64,000 nucleotides of DNA from Cryobacterium gelidum (GTDB lineage: Bacteria; Actinomycetota; Actinomycetes; Actinomycetales; Microbacteriaceae), in NCBI RefSeq assembly GCF_004403985.1, contig NZ_SOHL01000003.1:490454-554453 (forward strand), given 5' to 3'. The first letter of the stretch is position 1, and each line of letters starts with the position of its first letter. The translations under genes were made by a program, and so were the position numbers. This document shows, in pieces, positions 7,334 to 16,740 of the stretch. Under the pieces are notes generated by a model. The model saw nothing but the letters and a program-made list of their open reading frames with translations. It was not told the origin of the DNA and made no database searches.

Positions 7334-10258
7334 CTACTCACCGAGCAGCGTGAGCATGCTCGCGATCGTCTCGGAGAGCTTGGCGTCTGCGGTGCCGTAG
7401 GCGGCGAAGTTGCCGGCGGCGAGTGCGGTCGCCTTGTCGGCCACCGCCGTCTTGGCGACGGCGAGAAGCGACTTCAGTTGGGCATTCGTTGCCGCATCAC
7501 CCGTCGACCCGGTCGGCACGTCCGCGCCACCGGCAGCACCACCAGTCGTGCCGCCCGTTGTTCCCCCCGTAGCAGCCGGGTCCGGCACGGCCGTGTCACC
7601 GGCTGTCGCACCCGAATCGCCACCAAACAGCACATCGAGGGCGCCGTTGAGGGTGTCTTCGAACGCGATCTGATCGCCGAAGGCCACGAGCACCTTCTGT
7701 AGCAGCGGGTAACTGGTCTCACCGGTTGACTTCACATAAACCGGCTGCACGTAGAGCAGACCGCCACCGACCGGGAGGGTTAGCAGGTTTCCGTTCAGCA
7801 CGGTTGAGGATCCCTGCCGCAGCAGGTTGAGCTCGGTCGAGACCGTCGGGTCGGCGTTGAAGACGTTTTGCACCTGGCCGGGGCCGGGCACAGTGCCGTC
7901 CTTGGGCAGGTTGAGCAGCCTCAGCTGGCCGTATCCGTCGGCGCGCACGCCGTCGGCGGAACCGGCATCGGCATCTACAGCTAGGTAGCCATAGAGCACG
8001 TTACGACTGGATGCACCGGTCGCTTCCGGCTGGAAGGTCGAGTACAACGAGAATGAAGGCTTGTCCGCTCCTGGTACCTGCATGGTGAGGTAGTAGGGCG
8101 GCTGCAGGGTGGGGTTGCTCGGAGGAGAGTCCGGGTCGTTCGGTGAGATCCAAGCGTCGTCCTTGGAGTAGAACGAGCCGGGGTCGGTGACGTGGTACTG
8201 GCCGAGGATGGCCCGCTGAACCTTGAACAGGTCGGCCGGGTAACGCACGTGGCTCATCAGGTCGCCGCTCATCTCGCTCATGGGTTTGAGCGTCGAGGGG
8301 AAGATCTTCTGCCAGGTCTGCAGCAGCGGCTCCTTGTCGTCCCAGGCGTACAGGGTGACCTCGCCGCTGTAGGCGTCGACGGTGGCTTTGACCGAGTTGC
8401 GCATGTAATTGATGCTGTCGAGGGCGTACGGCTGCGGTGGTGTCTGCGTGTCGGCGATAGCATCACTCAGGCTCACCGGCGTCGAGTAGGGGTAGTTCGC
8501 CGAGGTCGTATAGCCGTCGATGATCCACTTGACCCGACCATCAACGACCGAGGGGTAGGCGTCGGAATCGAGCGTCAGGTACGGTGCAGCCTTCTGCACG
8601 CGAGTGACCGGGTCACGATCGTAGAGAATCTCCGACTTGTCGTTGACCGATGCGGCCAGGAAGATTTGTTCAGACTGGAACTTAAGCGCGTAAATGAGCT
8701 TCTTGAACGCGTTGTCGAGTTTCGGTCCGCCGTCTCCGGAAAACGTCGTGTAGGTCTGGCCAGCGCCCTCTGCGCCCGACGGATAGTCGAGTTCGATCGG
8801 GTTCGCGCCCTTTTCGGCTCCGACGATGGAGTACTCGGGGGAGGTTTCGCCGAAGTAGATGCGCGGTTCGAAGTCGCCGAGGGCTCCGCTAGTAGGAATG
8901 CCGGATTCGAGGAACACCGGCTGGCCGTCGACCGAGCGCTGGTTGCCGTAGGCGGCCACGACACCATAGCCGTGGGTGTAGACCGTCTTCGAGTTGACCC
9001 AGGTGTTACCGGTGTTCAAACCGTCGATGTTGAGGTCTCGCACGGCAACGACGGTATCTTGCGACACTCCATCAATCATGTATCGATCGACGTTCAGGTT
9101 GTCGGGGAACTGGTAGTACTGACGGAACTGCTCGAGCTGGCGGAACGAGTCGCTGACTAGGGCCGGGTCGAGAATACGAATATTCGCCGTCGTCGCGGCG
9201 TCGGCGCGCAGGGCGCCGGGTTCGGCGGTGGTTTTCGCGTTGTACGGAATCTCCTCGATGTTGGCGACGTCATAGGCATCGCGGGTGAGGTCGATATTGC
9301 GCGCGATATACGGTTCCTCAAGCGATTTCGCACTCGGCTCCACCTGGAAACGCTCGACGACCCAGGGGTAGAGCGAGCCGATCAGTAGGCTCGACACGAT
9401 CAGCAGCGCGGTGCCGATGACCGGTAGACGCCAGCGGCCGATGATGGCCGTGAGAATGAAGAGTAGGGCGACCACTGCGGCGATGCCGGCGAGGATGGCG
9501 CGGCCGGGGATGGTGGCGTTGACGTCGGTGTAGCCGGCGCCGGTGATGAGCGTGCCCTGGTTGGTCAGGGTGGAGTACTGGTCGAACCAGATACTCACGG
9601 CCTGGAGCAGCAGATACAGGGCCGCCGTGATGGCGATCTGTACGCGGGCGGCCTTGGAGATGAGCACCTCACGGCCGGACACCCGGATGGACCCGTACAG
9701 GTAGCTGGTAGCGACCACGACCAAGGCCGAGATGAGCACGACGGCGGAGGCGAAGGCAAGCACGGCCTGGTAGAACGGCAAATCCATCAGGTAGAAGGAA
9801 ATGTCGAAGTTGAACTGCGGGTCAACGCGCCCAGTCTCGGTGCGGTTGAGCCACATGAGCACGGTCTGCCAGCGGGTGGCGGCGGCCACACCAGCGAACA
9901 TGCCCAGAAGGGCGGGGATACCGAACATCGCGAGGCGGCGCAACGGCTCGATGACCTGCTGGTAACGATCGAGCTGCGAATTGAGCTTCGCATAAACTGG
10001 GCGCAGGCGGTAGGCCAGCTGAATGCTCACCCAGACCGGTACGGCCATGGCGACGAATCCGATCAGGAACAGCACCGTGCCGGCGACCCACTGCGTGGTG
10101 AGTACGTTGAGATACCCGAGTTGGTCGAACCACAGCACATCGGTATACAGGCCCGCAAAGATGAAGAACAGGATCACCAACCCCGCGATAATCGCTGCGG
10201 TGATTGCTAGCGGGGCTCGGCTGCGCCGTGGGGCGTTGTCGGCTGCTGATGAACTCAC
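7334..10258 (-). CDS. UPF0182 family large membrane protein
   Basis: 974 residues. The N-terminal third carries about seven hydrophobic segments (first near residues 16-37, last near 285-305). A long extracytoplasmic domain follows, including the family-typical VQPVYVKSTGETSYPLLQKV segment, and the tail is Gly/Thr-rich (GGTTGGTTGGAAGG) before a final ~60-residue helical end. Length and architecture match the UPF0182 family found across actinobacteria (Rv3193c in M. tuberculosis, from memory). The biochemical function is unknown. The gene is transcribed in the same direction as the adjacent PDZ-protease gene, 91 nt downstream of it. Confidence 0.93.
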   Translation of the reverse strand: MSSSAADNAPRRSRAPLAITAAIIAGLVILFFIFAGLYTDVLWFDQLGYLNVLTTQWVAGTVLFLIGFVAMAVPVWVSIQLAYRLRPVYAKLNSQLDRYQQVIEPLRRLAMFGIPALLGMFAGVAAATRWQTVLMWLNRTETGRVDPQFNFDISFYLMDLPFYQAVLAFASAVVLISALVVVATSYLYGSIRVSGREVLISKAARVQIAITAALYLLLQAVSIWFDQYSTLTNQGTLITGAGYTDVNATIPGRAILAGIAAVVALLFILTAIIGRWRLPVIGTALLIVSSLLIGSLYPWVVERFQVEPSAKSLEEPYIARNIDLTRDAYDVANIEEIPYNAKTTAEPGALRADAATTANIRILDPALVSDSFRQLEQFRQYYQFPDNLNVDRYMIDGVSQDTVVAVRDLNIDGLNTGNTWVNSKTVYTHGYGVVAAYGNQRSVDGQPVFLESGIPTSGALGDFEPRIYFGETSPEYSIVGAEKGANPIELDYPSGAEGAGQTYTTFSGDGGPKLDNAFKKLIYALKFQSEQIFLAASVNDKSEILYDRDPVTRVQKAAPYLTLDSDAYPSVVDGRVKWIIDGYTTSANYPYSTPVSLSDAIADTQTPPQPYALDSINYMRNSVKATVDAYSGEVTLYAWDDKEPLLQTWQKIFPSTLKPMSEMSGDLMSHVRYPADLFKVQRAILGQYHVTDPGSFYSKDDAWISPNDPDSPPSNPTLQPPYYLTMQVPGADKPSFSLYSTFQPEATGASSRNVLYGYLAVDADAGSADGVRADGYGQLRLLNLPKDGTVPGPGQVQNVFNADPTVSTELNLLRQGSSTVLNGNLLTLPVGGGLLYVQPVYVKSTGETSYPLLQKVLVAFGDQIAFEDTLNGALDVLFGGDSGATAGDTAVPDPAATGGTTGGTTGGAAGGADVPTGSTGDAATNAQLKSLLAVAKTAVADKATALAAGNFAAYGTADAKLSETIASMLTLLGE

Positions 10259-10348
10259 GAATTGGCCTCTTGCTCTAAGTGATCAGGGTCAGCCTCCATC
10301 TTACTTACGCGCCCCTGAAAGAGTCACCACTGCGAGTGGTTCGCGGCC

Positions 10349-11452
10349 CTACTCGGCCGGACAGCTCGGGAGTTCGCTCGTGTCGGCACCGGTCTTGATC
10401 GCGTCGAGCGCCGTGAGTGCTTCGTCGAGGGTGGCCACCGACAATACGGTCAGACCGTCGGGAATATTGCCGGTCACCTCGTTGCAGTTGTCGGCGGGGG
10501 CGAGAAACCAGTTGGCGCCGTTTTCGACCGCGCCGTGCAGCTTCTGCCGGATGCCGCCGATCGGGCCGACCGAACCGGACTGGTCGATCGTTCCGGTACC
10601 GGCCACGTTTTCGCCGCCCTGCAGTTTGCCGGGCGTGAGCTTGTCGATGATGCCGAGGGCGAACATCAAGCCGGCACTTGGGCCGCCGACCTTGTCGAGC
10701 TGAATCTGCACCTGGAACGGGAAATCGTAGGCGACCGAGACGTTGACCCCGGCCACGATCGTGCCGTCGTTGTCGATCGGCGTGACCGACACGGTTTGGG
10801 CGACGCCGCCCCGCACAATGTCCAGGCTCGCCGCAGTGTCAGCCCCGTTGGTCTGCAGGGCGACCCGCAGTTCCTGGACGCTGGACACCTGCGTGCCGTT
10901 CACCGCGGAGATTTGATCGTTGGGCTCGATGACTCCCTGCGCCGGGGAACCGTCGGGCAGGCTGGCCACCGAGACGGTCGTGGGGTAGTCGTAGCCGAGA
11001 TGCGTGAGTGCCGCCGCGATGGCATCCTGTTGGGAATTAATCATGTCGGCGCTGCTGCGCGCATCACGCTGTTCTGTGCTGACATTCGCGGGAAAAACCT
11101 GATCGATGGGCAGCACGGCCTCGCTCGGGTCGAGCCAGGCTCCGGCCACGGTGAGCCAGCTCGGGCGATTCTCCCGGTTGCCGAGCAGCGAAACGGTGAG
11201 CAGGTCGAGCGTGCCCGCGGTGGGGTAGACCGTCTCGTCGGGGATGGTAATCAGAGCGGTTTCGACATTGTCGTGGGTGGCGGAACCGAGGGTGTTGTAG
11301 ACCGGGCCGGGCTTCTCGATTACGTAGGGGGCAGGCATGATGCCGAGGATCACCCCGGCGACCAGGGCGATCAACAGCGCCGTCCAGCCGACGGACGGGC
11401 CAGAGCGCCGCGCACGTCGCGGTGCGGGTGAGTCATCGGTGAAGAGAGCCAC
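10349..11452 (-). CDS. PDZ domain-containing Lon-type (S16) serine protease, YlbL-like
   Basis: 367 residues from a GTG at 11452, preceded by AAGGAG at 5-10 nt spacing; a longer upstream frame has no such site. One membrane anchor (TALLIALVAGVILGIMPAPY) near the N-terminus places the rest outside. A PDZ domain (SLPDGSPAQGVIEPNDQISA) lies mid-protein. The C-terminal Lon protease domain has the nucleophile Ser259 in GGPSAG and Lys304 in IRQKLHGA, the Ser-Lys dyad at the usual ~45-residue spacing. Likely a membrane-tethered quality-control protease. Confidence 0.92.
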   Translation of the reverse strand: MALFTDDSPAPRRARRSGPSVGWTALLIALVAGVILGIMPAPYVIEKPGPVYNTLGSATHDNVETALITIPDETVYPTAGTLDLLTVSLLGNRENRPSWLTVAGAWLDPSEAVLPIDQVFPANVSTEQRDARSSADMINSQQDAIAAALTHLGYDYPTTVSVASLPDGSPAQGVIEPNDQISAVNGTQVSSVQELRVALQTNGADTAASLDIVRGGVAQTVSVTPIDNDGTIVAGVNVSVAYDFPFQVQIQLDKVGGPSAGLMFALGIIDKLTPGKLQGGENVAGTGTIDQSGSVGPIGGIRQKLHGAVENGANWFLAPADNCNEVTGNIPDGLTVLSVATLDEALTALDAIKTGADTSELPSCPAE

Positions 11453-11596
11453 CGTGCTCCTTCCGTGTTCGTTTGTGCCAGGTTGCGGGCTGTGTTCGCG
11501 ACGGGCGCACAGCAAGCCCTTCAGCCTAGGACGTTTCCCAGCCCCGAGCGGGCTTCTCGCACTAGCGTAGAAGTATGCAACTGAGAGGGGCCTGAA

Positions 11597-12979
11597 GTGG
11601 CCGACGACTCCTTACCCCCGAACGAACAGAACCCGGGCGAGCCCGGCGATAACAACCCCAGTGACGAGTTCCGCGACATGCTGCGTGACATTCTGAGCGG
11701 CAAGAGCGGCATCGACCCGAGTCAGCTTGCCGGTGCGGCCGGTCTGCCCAATGACCCGGCGAGTGTAGCCGCGCTCATGCAACAGCTGCAGGGCGCCCTG
11801 AACACCCAGGGCACCGGTGTGGATTGGCAGATTGCGCTCACTCAGGGTCAGCAGCGGGCGGCCAACGGCCAGCTCACGGCAACCGATGAGCAGCAGACCC
11901 AGTTGCGCCAGGCCTTTCACATCGCGGCCCTCTGGCTCGATGATGTCATCACGGTAGCCGAACTCACCGTTGAACCGCGTCTGATGACCCGTCGAGAGTG
12001 GGTCACCGCGACCATGCCGCTCTGGACTCAGCTGGCCGAACCGGTCGCCACGAGCATTTCCGACTCCCTCACTCGGGTGTTCGCCGAACAGGTGCCCGAA
12101 GAGATGCAGGGCATGGTCGCCAATGCGAGCCAGCTCGTGCGCAGCATCGGCGGCACCCTGTTTGCCATGCAGCTCGGCCAGGTTGTCGGCCAGCTGGCCA
12201 GCGAGGTTGTCAGTGGCGGCGACGTGGGCATTCCGCTGCTTGGCGAGCAGCAGGCCGCCCTTCTTCCCCAGAACGTTGACGACTTCGGTGCCGGCCTCGA
12301 CGTTGCGCCCGATCAGGTGCAGATCTACCTGGCCGTGCGCGAGATCGCCCACGCTCGACTGTTTCGGCACGCCCGCTGGCTGCGTCTGCACCTGACCAGC
12401 GCGGTCACCGCCTATGCCCGCGGAATCAGCATCGACTCCAGCCGACTCGAAGACCTGGCCGGAAGCTTCGATCCCTCCAACCCCGAAGACCTGCGCCAGG
12501 CCATGGTCGACGGTTCACTCATTCAGCAGAAGTCTGAGTCGCAGATCGCTGCCCTGTCCCGCCTCGAGACGATGCTCGCCCTGGTCGAGGGCTGGGTCGA
12601 CGTCGTCACCGCTCACGCCACGGTCCGACTGCCCAAAGCAGATGCCATCGCCGAAACGGTCAAACGTCGCCGGGCCTCCGGCGGCCCGGCCGAGTCCGCG
12701 TTTGCTACGCTCGTCGGTCTCGAACTGCGCCCGCGCCGGCTGCGAGAGGCCGCCGCGATGTGGCAGGCCGTGACGGATGCCGTGGGCAACGAAGCGCGCG
12801 ATGCGCTCTGGTCGCACCCCGACCTGCTGCCGCAGGAGCAGGACATCGACGATCCCCAGCAGCTCATCGCCCGCCTCACCAGCGCGGCCCGCGGGGAACC
12901 CGAAGTACTCGACGACGTCGACCAGGCGCTCGAAGACCTGTTGCGCGATGACGGCGCCGAGCGCCCGCACGAGGAGTAG
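11597..12979 (+). CDS. DUF2342 zinc-dependent metalloprotease-like protein
   Basis: 460 residues from GTG 11597, preceded by GAGAGGGGCC. The conserved core REIAHARLFRHARWLRLHLT, with the preceding AVREIAH helix, is the hallmark of the DUF2342 family (annotated elsewhere as zinc metalloprotease or coenzyme F420-associated hydrolase). The classical HExxH order is not present; the family uses a variant in which Glu precedes His. It is divergent from the PDZ protease gene with 144 bp between, the same arrangement I recall for Rv3194c/Rv3195. The N-terminal ~80 residues are low in structure. Confidence 0.88.
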   Translation: MADDSLPPNEQNPGEPGDNNPSDEFRDMLRDILSGKSGIDPSQLAGAAGLPNDPASVAALMQQLQGALNTQGTGVDWQIALTQGQQRAANGQLTATDEQQTQLRQAFHIAALWLDDVITVAELTVEPRLMTRREWVTATMPLWTQLAEPVATSISDSLTRVFAEQVPEEMQGMVANASQLVRSIGGTLFAMQLGQVVGQLASEVVSGGDVGIPLLGEQQAALLPQNVDDFGAGLDVAPDQVQIYLAVREIAHARLFRHARWLRLHLTSAVTAYARGISIDSSRLEDLAGSFDPSNPEDLRQAMVDGSLIQQKSESQIAALSRLETMLALVEGWVDVVTAHATVRLPKADAIAETVKRRRASGGPAESAFATLVGLELRPRRLREAAAMWQAVTDAVGNEARDALWSHPDLLPQEQDIDDPQQLIARLTSAARGEPEVLDDVDQALEDLLRDDGAERPHEE

Positions 12980-13047
12980 ATACTTTTTCTACCCCTCGGT
13001 GCGGCCGCAACGTTGCCGCAACCTGTGCTGATCTACCGTCGTGTCAC

Positions 13048-13060
13048 GGACAAAATGTCC
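13048..13060. promoter_or_regulatory. Palindromic operator candidate upstream of adh
   Basis: GGACA-AAA-TGTCC, a perfect 5-bp inverted repeat with a 3-bp centre, lies 20 nt before the alcohol dehydrogenase ATG and just upstream of its Shine-Dalgarno (GAAGGAG). Its position suits repressor binding over the start of the transcript. No regulator gene is adjacent. Confidence 0.35.
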
Positions 13061-13079
13061 CAAACGAAGGAGTTTGGCA

Positions 13080-14141
13080 ATGACAATCATCGAGACCGAA
13101 ACGAGAACATCCGCTGAGGTGCCACCGACCATGCGCGCGGCCGTCGTGCATGAGTTCGGCAAGAACCTGTCAATCGACGAAGTTGCCGTGCCGTCGCCTG
13201 GTCCGGGTCAGGCCCTGGTCAAACTGATCAGCAGCGGTGTCTGTCACACAGACCTGCACGCCATGGAGGGCGACTGGCCGGTGAAGCCTAGCCCGCCGTT
13301 CATCCCCGGGCACGAGGGTGTGGGCGAGGTCGTCGCCCTGGGTGCCGGCGTCGACGACCTCGCCATCGGCGATCTCGTTGGTAACGCTTGGCTCTGGAGC
13401 GCCTGCGGCAGCTGCCAGTACTGCCGTACCGGCTGGGAAACCCTGTGCGAGGCGCAGCAGAACGGCGGCTACAGCGTTGACGGTTCGTTCGGGCAGTACA
13501 TGCTCGTCGACTCCCGCTTCGCCGTGCGCATTCCCCATGGCGCCGACCCGATCGAGATCGCGCCGGTGCTCTGTGCCGGCGTCACCGTCTATAAGGGCCT
13601 CAAGATGACCGAGGCGCGTCCGGGCCAGTGGGTTGTCATCTCCGGCATCGGCGGCCTCGGCCACATCGCCGTGCAGTATGCCAAGGCAATGGGACTGCGC
13701 GTTGCGGCCGTCGACATCGCCGACGACAAGCTTGACCTCGCGCGCAAGCACGGTGCTGAGCTTGTGATCAATGCCCTCGATGGCGACCCGGTCGCCGCCA
13801 TACAGAAAGCCACCGGCGGTGTGCACGGTGTGCTCGTGACTGCGGTACACCCGGCCGCTTTCGGCCAGGCCATCGGCATGACGCGTCGTGGCGGGACCAT
13901 CGTCTTCAACGGTCTGCCGCCGGGAGACTTTCCCGCGCCGATCTTCGATATCGTGCTCAAGGGCCTCACCATTCGCGGCTCCATCGTGGGCACCCGTCAG
14001 GATATGGAAGAAGCTCTGCAGTTCTACGCTCGCGGCCAGATTCACCCCACGGTCTCCGAACGCCGCATCGACGAGGTGAACGAGATACTCGACGAGATGA
14101 AGCACGGCAAGATCGACGGTCGCGTGGTCATCCGCTACTAG
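13080..14141 (+). CDS. adhP: Zinc-dependent alcohol dehydrogenase, AdhP type
   Basis: 353 residues from ATG 13080, 8 nt after GAAGGAG; the upstream in-frame ATG lacks such a site. Medium-chain dehydrogenase with catalytic zinc ligands Cys55 (GVCHTDLH), His78 (GHEGVG) and Cys165, structural zinc cysteines 109, 112, 115 and 123, and an NAD-binding GIGGLG at 189-194. It oxidises primary alcohols to aldehydes, or reduces aldehydes, in the cytoplasm. It stands alone with its own upstream palindrome, which suggests independent regulation, for example by alcohol or oxygen supply. Confidence 0.93.
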   Translation: MTIIETETRTSAEVPPTMRAAVVHEFGKNLSIDEVAVPSPGPGQALVKLISSGVCHTDLHAMEGDWPVKPSPPFIPGHEGVGEVVALGAGVDDLAIGDLVGNAWLWSACGSCQYCRTGWETLCEAQQNGGYSVDGSFGQYMLVDSRFAVRIPHGADPIEIAPVLCAGVTVYKGLKMTEARPGQWVVISGIGGLGHIAVQYAKAMGLRVAAVDIADDKLDLARKHGAELVINALDGDPVAAIQKATGGVHGVLVTAVHPAAFGQAIGMTRRGGTIVFNGLPPGDFPAPIFDIVLKGLTIRGSIVGTRQDMEEALQFYARGQIHPTVSERRIDEVNEILDEMKHGKIDGRVVIRY

Positions 14142-14166
14142 TTCGCGCCGCTTTGAAATGGACCAG

Positions 14167-14218
14167 GTGCGGGCGCGCTCAGATGCGAACCCACGAGTCG
14201 GCGTGCGCGCGCCCGCAT
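14167..14218 (+). terminator. Stem-loop after adhP
   Basis: GTGCGGGCGCGC (14167-14178) pairs with GCGCGCCCGCAT (14207-14218), giving a 12-bp GC-rich stem with a 28-nt loop. It starts 26 nt after the adhP stop. No T-run follows. Confidence 0.45.
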
Positions 14219-14288
14219 CTTCATCCCGTCGACACCGTGCCTGTGGAAAACTTTTTCCTGCTCGGGTCAGGTACGTCATCATGTCGGC

Positions 14289-15134
14289 ATGGCCCTTCGA
14301 CTGAATCCTCGATACCCGCTGGTGTGGCGCACCCCGGAGTGCGTGCAACTCGGCGTCGACCAGGCCATCGTCACGATCAGCGGGCTGACTCTCGCTCACG
14401 AGGCCGTGCTGTCAGCCCTGGTCGTGGGGGTGCACCGATCGGGTGCGATGCTGCTGGGAACGCTCGCCGGGGCATCCGCTGCCGAGGTGACGCACCTGCT
14501 CGATTTGCTCGAGCCGGCGCTGCTGTACGTGCCCGACGACGCGCACGCTCCGGTCACCCCGGTGCCCCGCACCGTGCACGTCGACGGCGTCGGACCAACG
14601 GCGTCTCGCGTGCGTGCCCTGCTGGCCACCCTCGGAATCCAAGAGGCGGCCCGCGGCGCCGACCCCGAGCTGGCGGTGCTGGTCGGGCACTACGTCTTCT
14701 ACCCTGAGCGTCATGGGTACTGGCTGCGCCGCGATATTCCTCACCTACCGGTGGTCTTCAGTGACAGCGCCGCGCGGGTGGGGCCGTTGGTCGAACCGGG
14801 CCGCGGGCCCTGCCTGACCTGTCTCGAACTCGTGCACGTCGATGAGGATCCCGCCTGGCCGGCCATGGCCTGTCAGTTGGCCCCGCGGCAGGCCCCGAGC
14901 GAAACGCCCAGGCTGAGCTTCGAGGTCGCCGCCCGGGTAGCCGGCCTCGTGCAGGATCGATTGGATTCGGGACGGTCCACGGTGTTCGCCCGATCGCTGC
15001 GCATTGACGCCGTCACGGGGACGATTACGCGGTCCGCGCACCGGCTCCACGAGCGGTGCGGCTGCCAAGCTCTTGCAGAAACCGGGATCGTTCCCGAGCT
15101 GCCCGAGCCTGCACACCTGAAGATGACCAGCTGA
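14289..15134 (+). CDS. Orphan TOMM cyclodehydratase/E1-like protein
   Basis: 281 residues. Resembles the actinobacterial bacteriocin cyclodehydratase-type proteins (TOMM leader-binding/ThiF-like): an N-terminal winged-helix-like LVWRTPECVQLGVD segment, then an alpha/beta E1-like region with VGHYVFYPERHGYWLRRDIP and a zinc tetrad, Cys175-x2-Cys178 (GPCLTCLEL) and Cys257-x-Cys259 (CGCQAL). The E1 ATP motif GxGxxG is not visible. No YcaO, dehydrogenase or precursor peptide lies near, so it is unlikely to make a RiPP here. Its 3' end overlaps the helicase gene tail-to-tail by 110 bp. Confidence 0.7.
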   Translation: MALRLNPRYPLVWRTPECVQLGVDQAIVTISGLTLAHEAVLSALVVGVHRSGAMLLGTLAGASAAEVTHLLDLLEPALLYVPDDAHAPVTPVPRTVHVDGVGPTASRVRALLATLGIQEAARGADPELAVLVGHYVFYPERHGYWLRRDIPHLPVVFSDSAARVGPLVEPGRGPCLTCLELVHVDEDPAWPAMACQLAPRQAPSETPRLSFEVAARVAGLVQDRLDSGRSTVFARSLRIDAVTGTITRSAHRLHERCGCQALAETGIVPELPEPAHLKMTS

Positions 15135-16740
15135 GCGCCAGTCGGCGCCGGGCCCGGGTGATGCCGACGTAGAGCAGCCGGCGTTCCTCGTCGATTTGCT
15201 CAAAAGTGCTCGCGTAGCTGATCGGTACGAGGCCCTCGCTGAGGCCGACCACGAACACGGCGTCCCACTCGAGGCCCTTCGCCGAGTGCATGGTGGCCAG
15301 CGTCACCGCCGACACCGTCGGTTCGTGCTGGCCGGCCTGGCGTTCCATCAGCTCATCGGTGAACTGGCGAAAGGTTGTGCCGGCGGCGGCCTGGTCGACC
15401 AGGCCCATCAGGGCGTTGAGCGATTCCCACCTGGACTGCACTGCACCGCGCGTCTCCGGGGCGGTCTGGCTCCAGCCGAGGGAACGCAACACGTCGCTGA
15501 CCGATTTGAACAGCGGTTCCCCGATGATGGAAACGGATGCCGCGCGCAGGCTCATCACCGCCTGCTTCACCTCCGGCAGGTCGAAGAACCGTTTGGCGCC
15601 GCGAATCTGGTAGCTCACTCCCACCTCGGTCAGCGCCGTTTCGAGCAGCGCCGCCTGCACGTTGACCCGAAACAAGACGGCGATGTCCTCGGGTTTGGTG
15701 CCGGTGTCGATGAGCTGCAGAATCTGCTCGGCGACGCCGCGAGCCTCGGCCATATCCGAGGCGTAGCCGCGCACGCTCGGGTCGGGGCCGGTGTCGGATT
15801 GCGCGGCGTGCAGGGTGAGGGCGCCGGAGCGGCCGCGCATGAGCTGGTTGGCGGCCGAGACGATCGGCGCCGTCGACCGGTAGTTCTGCTCGAGACGCAC
15901 CACCGTGGCATCTTCGTAGTGTTTGGGAAAGTCGAGCAGGTAGTCGCTGCGGGCACCGGCGAAGGAGTAGATGGTCTGGCTGGCGTCACCGACGACGCAG
16001 AGGTCGCGACGGTCGCCGAGCCACAGCGCGAGCAGGTCGTGCTGCAGCGGGGAGACGTCCTGATATTCATCGACGACGAAGAACCGGTACTGCTCCCGAA
16101 CCTGCAGTGCCACCGACGGTTCGGCCTCGATCATGCCGGCCATGGCCAGCAGCACATCTTCGAAGTCGATCTGCTTGCGATCGTCCTTGAGCTTCTCGTA
16201 GGTCTGTTGCAGGTCGACGACCTGGCCGACGTCGAGCCGGCCTGGCAGGCTGCGGCGGGCGATGCCCGCCGCATACTGCTCGATGCTCAGGCCGCTGGTC
16301 TTGCGCCACTCCACCTCGGCCGCGAGGTCACGCAGGGTGGCCGTATCGATTTTGAGGTGCAGGGCCTCGGCGGCGTGCCCGAGAATTCGGCCCTTACCGT
16401 CGAGGATGCGCGGTGCCTGCCCTCCGACGACGTGCGGCCAGAAGTAGTTCAGCTGAGATAGGGCGGCGGCGTGGAAGGTACGGGCGGCCACCCCGCCGGC
16501 GCCGAGCTGGCGCAGGCGACCGCGTAGTTCGGCGGCCGAGCGGCTCGTGAAGGTGAGCGCCATGACCCGGTTGGGGGCGTAGGCGCCTGTGAGCACGCCG
16601 AGCGCGATGCGGTGCGTGATGGCGCGGGTCTTGCCGGTTCCGGCACCGGCGAGCATGCAGACGGGGCCGATCAGCGCTTCGGCGGCAATGCGCTGCTGCT
16701 CGTCGAGGCCCTGCAGCAGCGAGTCGGCGGTCACCGTCAC
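15025..16740 (-). CDS. UvrD/Rep-family ATP-dependent DNA helicase (UvrD2-like, short)
   Basis: 571 residues from GTG 16740, whose GTGA overlaps the nudC stop. The helicase motifs appear in order: Walker A LAGAGTGKT, motif II VVDEYQDVS, motif III GDASQTIYSFAGA, motif V TMHSAKGLEWD and motif VI YVGITRARRRL. The nudC neighbour and position match uvrD2 of mycobacteria. However, the tetracysteine and HRDC domain that extend mycobacterial UvrD2 to ~700 residues are missing; the protein ends soon after motif VI with SRFLQELGSR. A role in DNA repair or replication-fork processing is expected. Confidence 0.9.
   Translation of the reverse strand: MTVTADSLLQGLDEQQRIAAEALIGPVCMLAGAGTGKTRAITHRIALGVLTGAYAPNRVMALTFTSRSAAELRGRLRQLGAGGVAARTFHAAALSQLNYFWPHVVGGQAPRILDGKGRILGHAAEALHLKIDTATLRDLAAEVEWRKTSGLSIEQYAAGIARRSLPGRLDVGQVVDLQQTYEKLKDDRKQIDFEDVLLAMAGMIEAEPSVALQVREQYRFFVVDEYQDVSPLQHDLLALWLGDRRDLCVVGDASQTIYSFAGARSDYLLDFPKHYEDATVVRLEQNYRSTAPIVSAANQLMRGRSGALTLHAAQSDTGPDPSVRGYASDMAEARGVAEQILQLIDTGTKPEDIAVLFRVNVQAALLETALTEVGVSYQIRGAKRFFDLPEVKQAVMSLRAASVSIIGEPLFKSVSDVLRSLGWSQTAPETRGAVQSRWESLNALMGLVDQAAAGTTFRQFTDELMERQAGQHEPTVSAVTLATMHSAKGLEWDAVFVVGLSEGLVPISYASTFEQIDEERRLLYVGITRARRRLALSWSSSGVQARAARERSRFLQELGSRTARGAGARTA

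Noticed and set aside
14142-15134. RiPP biosynthetic cluster around the cyclodehydratase-like gene
   Set aside because: No YcaO, dehydrogenase, transporter or short Cys/Ser/Thr-rich precursor near it; neighbours are adhP and DNA-repair genes.
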